A stretch of 64,000 nucleotides of DNA from Bugulina stolonifera (taxonomy: Eukaryota; Bryozoa; Gymnolaemata; Cheilostomatida; Bugulidae). The translations under genes and the position numbers were made by a program. Below the pieces are notes generated by a model that worked only from the letters and a program-made list of their open reading frames with translations, searched no databases and was not told the origin of the DNA. Shown in pieces: positions 26,225 to 40,883 of the stretch. The stretch's first letter is position 1, and every line of letters begins with the position of its first letter. Where the stretch lies: positions 496,001 to 560,000 of the forward strand of contig OW285195.1 of the NCBI GenBank assembly GCA_935421135.1. The letters are read 5' to 3'.

Positions 26225-28613
26225 AATTCTATATCTTCCATGTATTCTATGCATCATTCTATGCATAGAATACATAGATTGCATTCTATGCATCCGATGC
26301 ATAGAATACATAGAATACATAGATTGCATTCTATGCATAGAATATATTGAGCACATAGAATGCATTCTATGCACTCTATACATTCCATGTAATCTATGCA
26401 TTCTATGCATAGAATACATTCTATGCACTCTATGCACACCATGTAATCTATGCGTTCTATGCATAGAATAAATAGAATACATTGATTACATAGAAGGCAT
26501 TGTATGTAATCAATGTATTTTATGCATTCTATGCATAGAATACATAGATTGCATTCTATGCATAGAATATATTGATCACATAGAATGCATTCTGTGCACT
26601 CTATACATTCCATGTAATCTATGCGTTCTATGCATGGAATACATTCTATGCACTATATGCATTCCATGTAACCTATGCATTCTATGCATAGAATACATAG
26701 ATTGCATTCTATGCATTCTATGCATAGAATACATAGAATACATAGAATACATAGAAGACATAGAATGCATAAAATGCGTTCCATGTAATCTATGCACTCT
26801 ATGCATAGAATACATAGAACTCTATGTCTTCTATGTATTCTATGCATTCTATGCATGGAATATATAGAATACATAGGTTGCATTCCATGCACTCTATACA
26901 TTCCATGTAATCTATGCGTTCTATGCATAGAATACATTCTATGCATTCCATGTAATCTATGCGTTCTATGCATAGAATACATAGATTGCATTCTATGCAT
27001 CCGATGCATAGAATACATAGAAGACATAGAATGCATAAAATGTGTCCATGTAATCTGTGCACTCTATAGAATGCATTATGTGCATAGAATACTTATAATT
27101 CTATATCTTCCATGTGTTCTATGCATCATTCTATGCATAGAATACATAGATTGCATTCTATGCGTCCGATGCATAGAATACATAGAATACATAGAATGCA
27201 TTGTATGTAATCAATGTATTTTATGCAATCTATGCATAGAATACATCGATTGCATTCTATGCATAGAATGCATTGATCACATAGAATGCATTCTGTGCAC
27301 TCTATGCATTCAATGTAACCTATGCATTCTATGCATAGAATACATAGATTGCATTCTATGCATTCTATGCATTCTATGCATAGAATACATAGAATACATA
27401 GAAGACATAGAATGCATAAAATGCGTTCCACGTAATCTATGCACTCTATGCATAGAATACATAGAACTCTATGTCTTCTATGTATTCTATGCATTCTATG
27501 CATGGAATATATGGAATACATAGGTTGCATTCTATGCACTCTATGCATTCCTTGTAATCTATGCATTCTATGTATTCTATGGTATTGATGCATAGAGTAC
27601 TTTTTATGCATAGAATGCATAGAATACATTTATCACAAAGAATGCATTCTATGCACTCTATGCATCCCATGTAATCTATGCATTTTATGCGTAGAATACA
27701 TAGATTGCATTCTATGCATTCTATGCATGAAATACATAGAAGACATAGAAGACATAGAATGCATAGAATGCGTTCCATGTAATCTATGCACTCTATGCAT
27801 AGAATACATAGATTGCATTCTATGCATTCGATGCATAGAATACATAGAATACATTGATTACATAGAAGGCATTGTATGTAATCAATGTATTTTATGCATT
27901 CTATGCATAGAATACATAGATTGCATTCTATGCATAGAATATATTGATCACATAAAATGCGTTCGATGCACTATATACATTCCATGTAATCTATGCGTTC
28001 TATGCATAGAATACATTCTATGCACTCTATGCATTCCATGTAATCTATGCGTTCTATGCATAGAATACATAGAATACATTGATTACATAGAAGGCATTGT
28101 ATGTAATCAATGTATTTTATGCATTCTATGCATAGAATACATAGATTGCATTCTATGCATAGAATATATTGATCACATTGAATGCATTCTGTGCACTCTA
28201 TACATTCCATGTATTCTATGCGTTCTATGCATAGAATACATTCTATGCATTCCATGTAATCTATGCATTCTATGCATAAAATACATAAATTGCATTCTCT
28301 GCATTCTATGCATAGAATACATAGAAGACATAGAAGGTATAGAATGCATAGAATGCGTTCCATGTAATCTATGCACTCTGTGCAAAGAATACATAGAATT
28401 CTATGTCTTCTATGTATTCTATGCATTCTATGCATTCTATGCATAGAATACATTTTATGCACTCTATGCATTCCATGTAATCCATGCATTCTATGCATAG
28501 AATACATAGATTGCATTCTATGCATTCGATGCATAGAATACATAGAATACATTGATTACATAGAAGGCATTGTATGTAATCAATGTATTTTATGCATTCT
28601 ATGCATAGAATAC
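26225..28613. repeat. Copy 1 of a 2.4-kb long-range repeat (offset 35,387)
   Basis: It matches 61.62-64.0 kb at the window end. It holds L4-L1 (27092), L2-V2 (27601) and the unusual module near 28.29-28.43 kb with CATTCTCTGCATTC, GAAGGTATAGAATGC, GTGCAAAGAATAC and TAGAATTCTATG. Several single-base differences separate the copies, for example TTGATTAC at about 27,854 against TTGAATAC at about 63,241. Confidence 0.75.
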
Positions 28614-28803
28614 ATAGATTGCATTCTATGCTTGGAATATATTGATCACATAGAATGCATTCTATGAACTATATACATTCCATGTAATCTATGCGTTCTA
28701 TGCATAGAATAAATTCTATGCACTCTATGCATTCCATGTAAGCTATGCGTTCTATGCATAGAATAAATAGAATACATTGATTACGTAGATGGCATTGTAT
28801 GTG

Positions 28804-31176
28804 ATCAATGTATTTTATGCATTCTATGCATAGACTACATAGATTGCATTCTATGCATAGAATATATTGATCACATAGAATGCATTCTGTGCACTCTATA
28901 CATTCCATGTAATCTATGCGTTCTATGCATAGAATACATTCTATGCACTATATGCATTCCATGTAATCTATGCGTTCTATGCATAGAATACATAGATTGC
29001 ATTCTATGCATTCTATGCATAGAATACATAGAAGACATAGAATGCATGATGTGCATAGAATACTTATAATTCTATATCTTCCATGTGTTCTATGCATCAT
29101 TCTATGCATAGAATACATAGATTGCATTCTATGCGTCCGATGCATAGAATACATAGAATACATAGAATACATAGAATGCATTGTATGTAATCAATGTATT
29201 TTATGCAATCTATGCATAGAATACATCGATTGCATTCTATGCATAGAATACATTGATCACATAGAATGCATTCTGTGCACTCTATGCATTCAATGTAACC
29301 TATGCATTCTATGCATAGAATACATAGATTGCATTCTATGCATTCTATGCATTCTATGCATAGAATACATAGAATACATAGAAGACATAGAATGCATAAA
29401 ATGCGTTCCATGTAATCTATGCACTCTATGCATAGAATACATAGAACTCTATGTCTTCTATGTATTCTATGCATTCTATGCATGGAATATATAGAATACA
29501 TAGGTTGCATTCTAGGCACTCTATGCATTCCTTGTAATCTATGCATTCTATGTATTCTATGGTATTGATGCATAGAGTACTTTTTATGCATAGAATGCAT
29601 AGAATACATTTATCACAAAGAATGCATTCTATGCACTCTATGCAACCCATGTAATCTATGCATTCTATGCATAGAATACATAGATTGCATTCGATGCATT
29701 CTATGCATGAAATACATAGAAGACATAGAAGACATAGAAAGCATAGAATGCGTTCCATGTAATCTATGCACTCTATGCATAGAATACATAGACTGCATTC
29801 TATGCATAGAATACATTGATCACATAGAATGCATTCTGTGCACTTTATGCATTCAATGTAACCTATGCATTCTATGCATAGAATACATAGATTGCATTCT
29901 ATGCATTCTATGCATTCTATGCATAGAATACATAGAATACATTGAAGACATAGAATGCATAAAATGTGTCCATGTAATCTATGCACTCTATGCATAGAAT
30001 ACATAGATTGCATTCTATGCATTCGATGCATAGAATACATAGAATACATTGATTACGTAGAAGGCATTGTATGTAATCAATATATTTTATGCATTCTATG
30101 CATAGAATACATAGATTGCATTCTATGCATAGAATATATTGATCACATAGAATGCATTCTATGCAGTCTATACATTCCATGTAATCTATGCGTTCTATGC
30201 ATAGAATACATTCTATGCACTCTATGCATTCCATGTAATCTATGCGTTCTATGCATAGAATGCATAGAATACATTGATTACATAGAAGGCATTGTATGTA
30301 ATCAATGTATTTTATGCATTCTATGCATAGAATACATAGATTGCATTCTATGCATAGAATATATTGATCACATAGAATGCATTCTATGCACTCTATACAT
30401 TCCATGTAATCTATGCGTTCTATGCATAGAATACATTCTATGCATTCTATGCATTCCATGTAATCTATGCGTTCTATGCATAGAATACATAGATTGCAGT
30501 CTATGCATTCTATGCATTCTATGCATAGAATACATAGAAGACATAGGATGCATTAGGTGAATAGAATACTTATAATTCTATATCTTCCATGTATTCTATG
30601 CATCATTCTATGCATATAATACATAGATTGCATTCTATGCATCCGATGCATAGAATACATAGAATACATAGAATGCATTGTATGTAATCAATGTATTTTA
30701 TGCATTCTATGCATAGAATACATAGATTGCATTCTATGCATGGAATACATTGAATACATCGAATGCATTCTTTGCATTATATGCATTGAATGCATAGAAT
30801 GCATAGGATGCATAGGGCCCATTCTATGCATTCTATGTATTCTATGCATAGAATACATAATGTAGATTACATTCTATGCATTCTATGCATAGAATACATA
30901 GAAGACATAGAATGCATTATGTGCATAGAATACTTATAATTCTATATCTTCCATGTGTTCTATGCATCATTCTATGCATAGAATACATAGATTGCATTCT
31001 ATGCATAGAATATATTGATCACATAGAATGCATTCTATGCACTCTATACATTCCATGTAATCTATGCATTCTATGCATAGAATACATTCTATGCACTCTA
31101 TGCATTCCATGTAATCTATGCGTTCTATGCATAGAATACATAGAATACATTGATTACATAGAAGGCATTGTATGTA
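28804..31176. repeat. 2,373-bp tandem duplication, copy 1
   Basis: Bases 28,804-31,207 match 31,177-33,580 at a constant offset of 2,373. Only two substitutions were noticed: 30,440 (T here, C in copy 2, in ATGCA-T/C-TCTATGC) and 30,499 (G here, T in copy 2). The copy has L1 at 29063, 30569 and 30930, L2-V2 at 29581, and the only GGGCCC of its kind at 30,815-30,820. Confidence 0.85.
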
Positions 31177-33549
31177 ATCAATGTATTTTATGCATTCTAT
31201 GCATAGACTACATAGATTGCATTCTATGCATAGAATATATTGATCACATAGAATGCATTCTGTGCACTCTATACATTCCATGTAATCTATGCGTTCTATG
31301 CATAGAATACATTCTATGCACTATATGCATTCCATGTAATCTATGCGTTCTATGCATAGAATACATAGATTGCATTCTATGCATTCTATGCATAGAATAC
31401 ATAGAAGACATAGAATGCATGATGTGCATAGAATACTTATAATTCTATATCTTCCATGTGTTCTATGCATCATTCTATGCATAGAATACATAGATTGCAT
31501 TCTATGCGTCCGATGCATAGAATACATAGAATACATAGAATACATAGAATGCATTGTATGTAATCAATGTATTTTATGCAATCTATGCATAGAATACATC
31601 GATTGCATTCTATGCATAGAATACATTGATCACATAGAATGCATTCTGTGCACTCTATGCATTCAATGTAACCTATGCATTCTATGCATAGAATACATAG
31701 ATTGCATTCTATGCATTCTATGCATTCTATGCATAGAATACATAGAATACATAGAAGACATAGAATGCATAAAATGCGTTCCATGTAATCTATGCACTCT
31801 ATGCATAGAATACATAGAACTCTATGTCTTCTATGTATTCTATGCATTCTATGCATGGAATATATAGAATACATAGGTTGCATTCTAGGCACTCTATGCA
31901 TTCCTTGTAATCTATGCATTCTATGTATTCTATGGTATTGATGCATAGAGTACTTTTTATGCATAGAATGCATAGAATACATTTATCACAAAGAATGCAT
32001 TCTATGCACTCTATGCAACCCATGTAATCTATGCATTCTATGCATAGAATACATAGATTGCATTCGATGCATTCTATGCATGAAATACATAGAAGACATA
32101 GAAGACATAGAAAGCATAGAATGCGTTCCATGTAATCTATGCACTCTATGCATAGAATACATAGACTGCATTCTATGCATAGAATACATTGATCACATAG
32201 AATGCATTCTGTGCACTTTATGCATTCAATGTAACCTATGCATTCTATGCATAGAATACATAGATTGCATTCTATGCATTCTATGCATTCTATGCATAGA
32301 ATACATAGAATACATTGAAGACATAGAATGCATAAAATGTGTCCATGTAATCTATGCACTCTATGCATAGAATACATAGATTGCATTCTATGCATTCGAT
32401 GCATAGAATACATAGAATACATTGATTACGTAGAAGGCATTGTATGTAATCAATATATTTTATGCATTCTATGCATAGAATACATAGATTGCATTCTATG
32501 CATAGAATATATTGATCACATAGAATGCATTCTATGCAGTCTATACATTCCATGTAATCTATGCGTTCTATGCATAGAATACATTCTATGCACTCTATGC
32601 ATTCCATGTAATCTATGCGTTCTATGCATAGAATGCATAGAATACATTGATTACATAGAAGGCATTGTATGTAATCAATGTATTTTATGCATTCTATGCA
32701 TAGAATACATAGATTGCATTCTATGCATAGAATATATTGATCACATAGAATGCATTCTATGCACTCTATACATTCCATGTAATCTATGCGTTCTATGCAT
32801 AGAATACATTCTATGCACTCTATGCATTCCATGTAATCTATGCGTTCTATGCATAGAATACATAGATTGCATTCTATGCATTCTATGCATTCTATGCATA
32901 GAATACATAGAAGACATAGGATGCATTAGGTGAATAGAATACTTATAATTCTATATCTTCCATGTATTCTATGCATCATTCTATGCATATAATACATAGA
33001 TTGCATTCTATGCATCCGATGCATAGAATACATAGAATACATAGAATGCATTGTATGTAATCAATGTATTTTATGCATTCTATGCATAGAATACATAGAT
33101 TGCATTCTATGCATGGAATACATTGAATACATCGAATGCATTCTTTGCATTATATGCATTGAATGCATAGAATGCATAGGATGCATAGGGCCCATTCTAT
33201 GCATTCTATGTATTCTATGCATAGAATACATAATGTAGATTACATTCTATGCATTCTATGCATAGAATACATAGAAGACATAGAATGCATTATGTGCATA
33301 GAATACTTATAATTCTATATCTTCCATGTGTTCTATGCATCATTCTATGCATAGAATACATAGATTGCATTCTATGCATAGAATATATTGATCACATAGA
33401 ATGCATTCTATGCACTCTATACATTCCATGTAATCTATGCATTCTATGCATAGAATACATTCTATGCACTCTATGCATTCCATGTAATCTATGCGTTCTA
33501 TGCATAGAATACATAGAATACATTGATTACATAGAAGGCATTGTATGTA
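31177..33549. repeat. 2,373-bp tandem duplication, copy 2
   Basis: This is the second copy, with L1 at 31436, 32942 and 33306, L2-V2 at 31954 and GGGCCC at 33,188-33,193. Identity continues to 33,580, where ATAGAATAC replaces ATAGACTAC of the first copy (31,208), so the crossover lies in about 30 bp of shared sequence. Confidence 0.85.
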
Positions 33550-34441
33550 ATCAATGTATTTTATGCATTCTATGCATAGAATACATAGATTGCATTCTAT
33601 GCGTAGAATACATTGATCACATAGAATGCATTCTGTGCACTCTATGCATTCAATGTAACCTATGCATTCTATGCATAGAATACATAGATTGCATTCTATG
33701 CATTCTATGTATTCTATGCATTCTATGCATAGAATACATAGAAGACATAGAATGCATAAAATGCGTTCCATGTAATCTATGCACTCTATGCATAGAATAC
33801 ATAGAACTCTATGTGTTCTATGTATTCTATGCATTATATGCATGAAATATACAGAATACATTGGTTGCATTCTATGCACTCTATGCATTCCTTGTAATCT
33901 ATGCATTCTATGTATTCTATGGTATTGATGCATAGAATACCTTTTTATGCATAGAATGCATAAAATACATTTATCACAAAGAATGCATTCTATGCACTCT
34001 ATGCATCCCATGTAATCTATGCATTCTATGCATAGAATACATAAATTGCATTCTATGCATTCTATGCACGAAATACATAGAAGACATAGAAGACATAGAA
34101 TGCATAGAATGCGTTCCATGTTATCTATGCACTCTATGCATAGAATACATATATTGCATTCTATGCATTCGATGCATAGAATACATAGAATACATTGATT
34201 ACATAGAAGGCATTGTATGTGGTCAATGTATTTTATGCATTCTATGCATAGAATACATAGATTGCATTCTATGCGTAGAATACATTGATCACATAGAATG
34301 CATTCTGTGCACTCTATGCATTCAATGTAACCTATGCATTCTATGCATAGAATACATAGATTGCATTCTATGCATTCTATGCATTCTATGCATAGAATAC
34401 ATAGAAGACATAGAATGCATAAAATGCGTTCCATGTAATCT

Positions 34442-37434
34442 ATGCACTCTATGCATAGAATACATAGAACTCTATGTCTTCTATGTATTCTATGCACTGT
34501 ATGCATAGAATACGTAGATCGCATTCTATGCATAGAATATATTGATCACATGGAATGCATTCTGTGCACTCTATACATTCCATATAATCTATGCGTTCTA
34601 TGCATAGAATACATTCTATGCACTATATGCATTCCATGTAATCTATGCGTTCTATGCATAGAATACATAGATTGCATTCTATGCATTCTATGCATTCTAT
34701 GCATAGAATACATAGAAGACATAGAATGCATAAAATGCGTTCCATGTAATCTATGCACTCTATGCATAGAATACATAGAACTCTATGTCTTCTATGTATT
34801 CTATGCATTCTATGCATGGAATATATAGAATACATAGGTTGCATTCCATGCACTCTATACATTCCATGTAATCTATGCGTTCTATGCATAGAATACATAG
34901 ATTGCATTCTATGCATCCGATGCATAGAATACATAGAAGACAAAGAATGCATAAAATGTGTCCATGTAATCTGTGCACTCTATAGAATGCATTATGTGCA
35001 TAGAATACTTATAATTCTATATCTTCCATGTGTTCTATGCATCATTCTATGCATAGAATACATAGATTGCATTCTATGCGTCCGATGCATAGAATACATA
35101 GAATACATAGAATGCATTGTATGTAATCAATGTATTTTATGCAATCTATGCATAGAATACATCGATTGCATTCTATGCATAGAATGCATTGATCACATAG
35201 AATGCATTCTGTGCACTCTATGCATTCAATGTAACCTATGCATTCTATGCATAGAATACATAGATTGCATTCTATGCATTCTATGCATTCTATGCATAGA
35301 ATACATAGAATACATAGAAGACATAGAATGCATAAAATGCGTTCCACGTAATCTATGCACTCTATGCATAGAGTACATAGAACTCTATGTCTTCTATGTA
35401 TTCTATGCATTCTATGCATGGAATATATGGAATACATAGGTTGCATTCTATGCACTCTATGCATTCCTTGTAATCTATGCATTCTATGTATTCTATGGTA
35501 TTGATGCATAGAGTACTTTTTATGCATAGAATGCATAGAATACATTTATCACAAAGAATGCATTCTATGCACTCTATGCATCCCATGTAATCTATGCATT
35601 TTATGCGTAGAATACATAGATTGCATTCGATGCATTCTATGCATGAAATACATAGAAGACATAGAAGACATAGAATGCATAGAATGCGTTCCATGTAATC
35701 TATGCACTCTATGCATAGAATACATAGATTGCATTCTATGCATTCGATGCATAGAATACATAGAATACATTGATTACATAGAAGGCATTGTATGTAATCA
35801 ATGTGTTTTATGCATTCTATGCATAGAATACATAGATTGCATTCTATGCATAGAATATATTGATCACATAGAATGCGTTCTATGCACTATATACATTCCA
35901 TGTAATCTATGCGTTCTATGCATAGAATACATTCTATGCACTCTATGCATGCCATGTAATCTATGCGTTCTATGCATAGAATAAATAGAATACATTGATT
36001 ACATAGAAGGCATTGTATGTAATCAATGTATTTTATGCATTCTATGCATAGAATACATAGATTGCATTCTATGCATAGAATATATTGATCACATAGAATG
36101 CATTCTGTGCACTCTATACATTCCATGTAATCTATGCGTTCTATGCATGGAATACATTCTATGCACTATATGCGTTCCATGTAATCTATGCGTTCTATGC
36201 ATAGAATACATAGATTGCATTTTATGCATTCTATGCATTCTATGCATAGAATACATAGAAGACATAGAATGCATTATGTGCATAGAATACTTATAATTCT
36301 ATATCTCCCATGTGTTCTATGCATCATTCTATGCATAGAATACATAGATTGCATTCTATGCATAGAATATATTGATCACATAGAATGCATTCTATGCACT
36401 CTATACATTCCATGTAATCTATGCATTCTATGCATAGAATACATTCTATGCACTCTATGCATTCCATGTAATCTATGCGTTCTATGCATAGAATACATAG
36501 AATACATTGATTACATAGAAGGCATTGTATGTAATCAATGTATTTTATGCATTCTATGCATAGAATACATAAATTGCATTCTATGCGTAGAATACATTGA
36601 TCACATAGAATGCATTCTGTGCACTCTATGCATTCAATGTAACCTATGCATTCTATGCATAGAATACATAGATTGCATTCTATGCATTCTATGCATTCTA
36701 TGCATTCTATGCATAGAATACATAGAATACATAGAAGACATAGAATGCATAAAATGCGTTCCATGTAATCTATGCACTCTATGCATAGAATACATAGAAC
36801 TCTATGTGTTCTATGTATTCTATGCATTCTATGCATGGAATATACAGAATACATAGGTTGCATTCTATGCACTCTATGCATTCCTTGTAATCTATGCATT
36901 CTATGTATTCTATGGTATTGATGCATAGAATACCTTTTTATGCATAGAATGCATAAAATACATTTATCACAAAGAATGCATTCTATGCACTCTATGCATC
37001 CCATGTAATCTATGCATTCTATGCATAGAATACATAAATTGCATTCTATGCATTCTATGCATGAAATACATAGAAGACATAGAAGACATAGAATGCATAG
37101 AATGCGTTCCATGTTATCTATGCACTCTATGCATAGAATACATATATTGCATTCTATGCATTCGATGCATAGAATACATAGAATACATTGATTACATAGA
37201 AGGCATTGTATGTGGTCAATGTATTTTATGCATTCTATGCATAGAATACATAGATTGCATTCTATGCGTAGAATACATTGATCACATAGAATGCATTCTG
37301 TGCACTCTATGCATTCAATGTAACCTATGCATTCTATGCATAGAATACATAGATTGCACTCTATGCATTCTATGCATAGAATACATAGAATACATAGAAG
37401 ACATAAAATGCATAAAATGCGTTCCATGTAATCT
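34442..37434. repeat. HOR block B7, type II (2,993 bp)
   Basis: Order is L3 (34513), L4-L1 (35008), L2-V2 (35517), L1 (36290, CTCCCATG form), L2-V1 (36935). It is 45 bp (five 9-bp words) shorter than the 3,038-bp units, partly because it lacks the extra ATTCTATGCATTCC segment before L4. Private changes include GACAAAGAATGC at about 34,940 and CATGCCATG at about 35,948. Confidence 0.8.
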
Positions 37435-40400
37435 ATGCACTCTATGCATAGAATACATAGAACTCTATGTCTTCTATGTATTCTATGCACTGTATGCATA
37501 GAATACGTAGATCGCATTCTATGCATAGAATATATTGATCACATGGAATGCATTCTGTGCACTCTATACATTCCATATAATCTATGCGTTCTATGCATAG
37601 AATACATTCTATGCACTATATGCATTCCATGTAATCTATGCGTTCTATGCATAGAATACATAGATTGCATTCTATGCATAGAATACATAGAATGCATAGA
37701 ATGCATAAAATGCGTTCCATGTAATCTATGCACTCTATGCATAGAATACATAGAACTCTATGTCTTCTATGTATTCTATGCATTCTATGCATGGAATATA
37801 TAGAATACATAGGTTGCATTCCATGCACTCTATACATTCCATGTAATCTATGCGTTCTATGCATAGAATACATAGATTGCATTCTATGCATAGAATATAT
37901 TGATCACATAGAATGCATTCTGTGCACTCTATACATTCCATGTAATCTATGCGTTATATGCATGGAATACATTCTATGCACTATATGCGTTCCATGTAAT
38001 CTATGCGTTCTATGCATAGAATACATAGATTGCATTTTATGCATTCTATGCATTCTATGCATAGAATACATAGAAGACATAGAATGCATTATGTGCATAG
38101 AATACTTATAATTCTATATCTTCCATGTGTTCTATGCATCATTCTATGCATAGAATACATAGATTGCATTCTATGCATAGAATATATTGATCACATAGAA
38201 TGCATTCTATGCACTCTATACATTCCATGTAATCTATGCATTCTATGCATAGAATACATTCTATGCACTCTATGCATTCCATGTAATCTATGCGTTCTAT
38301 GCATAGAATACATAGAATACATTGATTACATAGAAGGCATTGTATGTAATCAATGTATTTTATGCATTCTATGCATAGAATACATAGATTGCATTCTATG
38401 CGTAGAATACATTGATCACATAGAATGCATTCTGTGCACTCTATGCATTCAATGTAACCTATGCATTCTATGCATAGAATACATAGATTGCATTCTATGC
38501 ATTCTATGCATTCTATGCATTCTATGCATAGAATACATAGAATACATAGAAGACATAGAATGCATAAAATGCGTTCCATGTAATCTATGCACTCTATGCA
38601 TAGAATACATAGAACTCTATGTGTTCTATGTATTCTATGCATTCTATGCATGAAATATACAGAATACATTGGTTGCATTCTATGCACTCTATGCATTCCT
38701 TGTAATCTATGCATTCTATGTATTCTATGGTATTGATGCATAGAATACCTTTTTATGCATAGAATGCATAAAATACATTTATCACAAAGAATGCATTCTA
38801 TGCACTCTATGCATCCCATGTAATCTATGCATTCTATGCATAGAATACATAAATTGCATTCTATGCATTCTATGCATGAAATACATAGAAGACATAGAAG
38901 ACATAGAATGCATAGAATGCGTTCCATGTTATCTATGCACTCTATGCATAGAATACATATATTGCATTCTATGCATTCGATGCATAGAATACATAGAATA
39001 CATTGATTACATAGAAGGCATTGTATGTGGTCAATGTATTTTATGCATTCTATGCATAGAATACATAGATTGCATTCTATGCGTAGAATACATTGATCAC
39101 ATAGAATGCATTCTGTGCACTCTATGCATTCAATGTAACCTATGCATTCTATGCATAGAATACATAGATTGCATTCTATGCATTCTATGCATAGAAAACA
39201 TAGAATACATTGATTACATAGAAGGCATTGTATGTAATCAATGTATTTTATGCATTCTATACATAGAATACATAGATTGCATTCTATGCATAGAATATAT
39301 TCATTACATAGAATGCATTCTATGCACTATATACATTCCATGTAATCTATGCGTTCTATGCATAGAATACATTCTATGCACTCTATGCATACCATGTAAT
39401 CTATGCGTTCTATGCATAGAATAAATAGAATACATTGATTACATAGAAGGCATTGTATGTAATCAATGTATTTTATGCATTCTATGCATAGAGTACATAG
39501 ATTGCATTCTATGCATAGAATATATTGATCACATAGAATGCATTCTGTGCACTCTATACATTCCATGTAATCTATGCGTTCTATGCATGGAATACATTCT
39601 ATGCACTATATGCGTTCCATGTAATCTATGCGTTCTATGCATAGACTACATAGATTGCATTTTATGCATTCTATGCATTCTATGCATAGAATACATAGAA
39701 GACATAGAATGCATTATGTGCATAGAATACTTATAATTCTATATCTCCCATGTGTTCTACGCATCATTCTATGCATAGAATACATAGATTGCATTCTATG
39801 CATAGAATATATTGATCACATAGAATGCGTTCTATGCACTATATACATTCCATGTAATCTATGCGTTCTATGCATAGAATACATTCTATGCACTCTATGC
39901 ATTCCATGTAATCTATGCGTTCTATGCATAGAATACATAGAATACATTGATTACATAGAAGGCATTGTATGTAATCAATGTATTTTATGCATTCTATGCA
40001 TAGAATACATAGATTGCATTCTATGCGTAGAATACATTGATCACATAGAATGCATTCTGTGCACTCTATGCATTCAATGTAACCTATGCATTCTATGCAT
40101 AGAATACATAGATTGCATTCTATGCATTCTATGCATTCTATGCATTCTATGCATAGAATACATAGAATACATAGAAGACATAGAATGCATAAAATGCGTT
40201 CCATGTAATCTATGCACTCTATGCATAGAATACATAGAACTCTATGTGTTCTATGTATTCTATGCATTCTATGCATGGAATATACAGAATACATAGGTTG
40301 CATTCTATGCACTCTATGCATTCCTTGTAATCTATGCATTCTATGTATTCTATGGTATTGATGCATAGAATACCTTTTTATGCATAGAATGCATAAAATA

Positions 40401-40883
40401 CATTTATCACAAAGAATGCATTCTATGCACTCTATGCATCCCATGTAATCTATGCATTCTATGCATAGAATACATAAATTGCATTCTATGCATTCTATGC
40501 ATGAAATACATAGAAGACATAGAAGACATAGAATGCATAGAATGCGTTCCATGTTATCTATGCACTCTATGCATAGAATACATATATTGCATTCTATGCA
40601 TTCGATGCATAGAATACATAGAATACATTGATTACATAGAAGGCATTGTATGTGGTCAATGTATTTTATGCATTCTATGCATAGAATACATAGATTGCAT
40701 TCTATGCGTAGAATACATTGATCACATAGAATGCATTCTGTGCACTCTATGCATTCAATGTAACCTATGCATTCTATGCATAGAATACATAGATTGCACT
40801 CTATGCATTCTATGCATTCTATGCATAGAATACATAGAATACATAGAAGACATAGAATGCATAAAATGCGTTCCATGTAATCT
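37435..40883. repeat. HOR block B8, type I (3,449 bp)
   Basis: Order is L3 (37506), L1 (38105), L2-V1 (38750), L1 (39730), L2-V1 (40375). It is followed head-to-tail by another type I block at offset 3,449. The segment at about 39.83 kb reads GCGTTCTATGCACTATATAC where the next block has GCATTCTATGCACTATAC, so the copies are not identical throughout. Confidence 0.8.

Larger units (their letters stand above)
23510..34441. repeat. Block B6: most rearranged region (10,932 bp)
   Basis: One L3 (23581) is followed by nearly 11 kb without another. L1 is at 23814, 24318, 25091, 26220, 27092, 29063, 30569, 30930, 31436, 32942 and 33306. L2 is V2 at 25609, 27601, 29581 and 31954, and V1 only at 33942. 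The block contains roughly 0.5-kb modules, a 3,972-bp-offset repeat and a 2,373-bp tandem duplication, each listed separately. Confidence 0.7.

Noticed and set aside
28804..33580. The near-identical duplications as purely an assembly artefact.
   Set aside because: Not excluded, but the copies carry private substitutions and different flanks, so I keep them as features with a raw-read check suggested.
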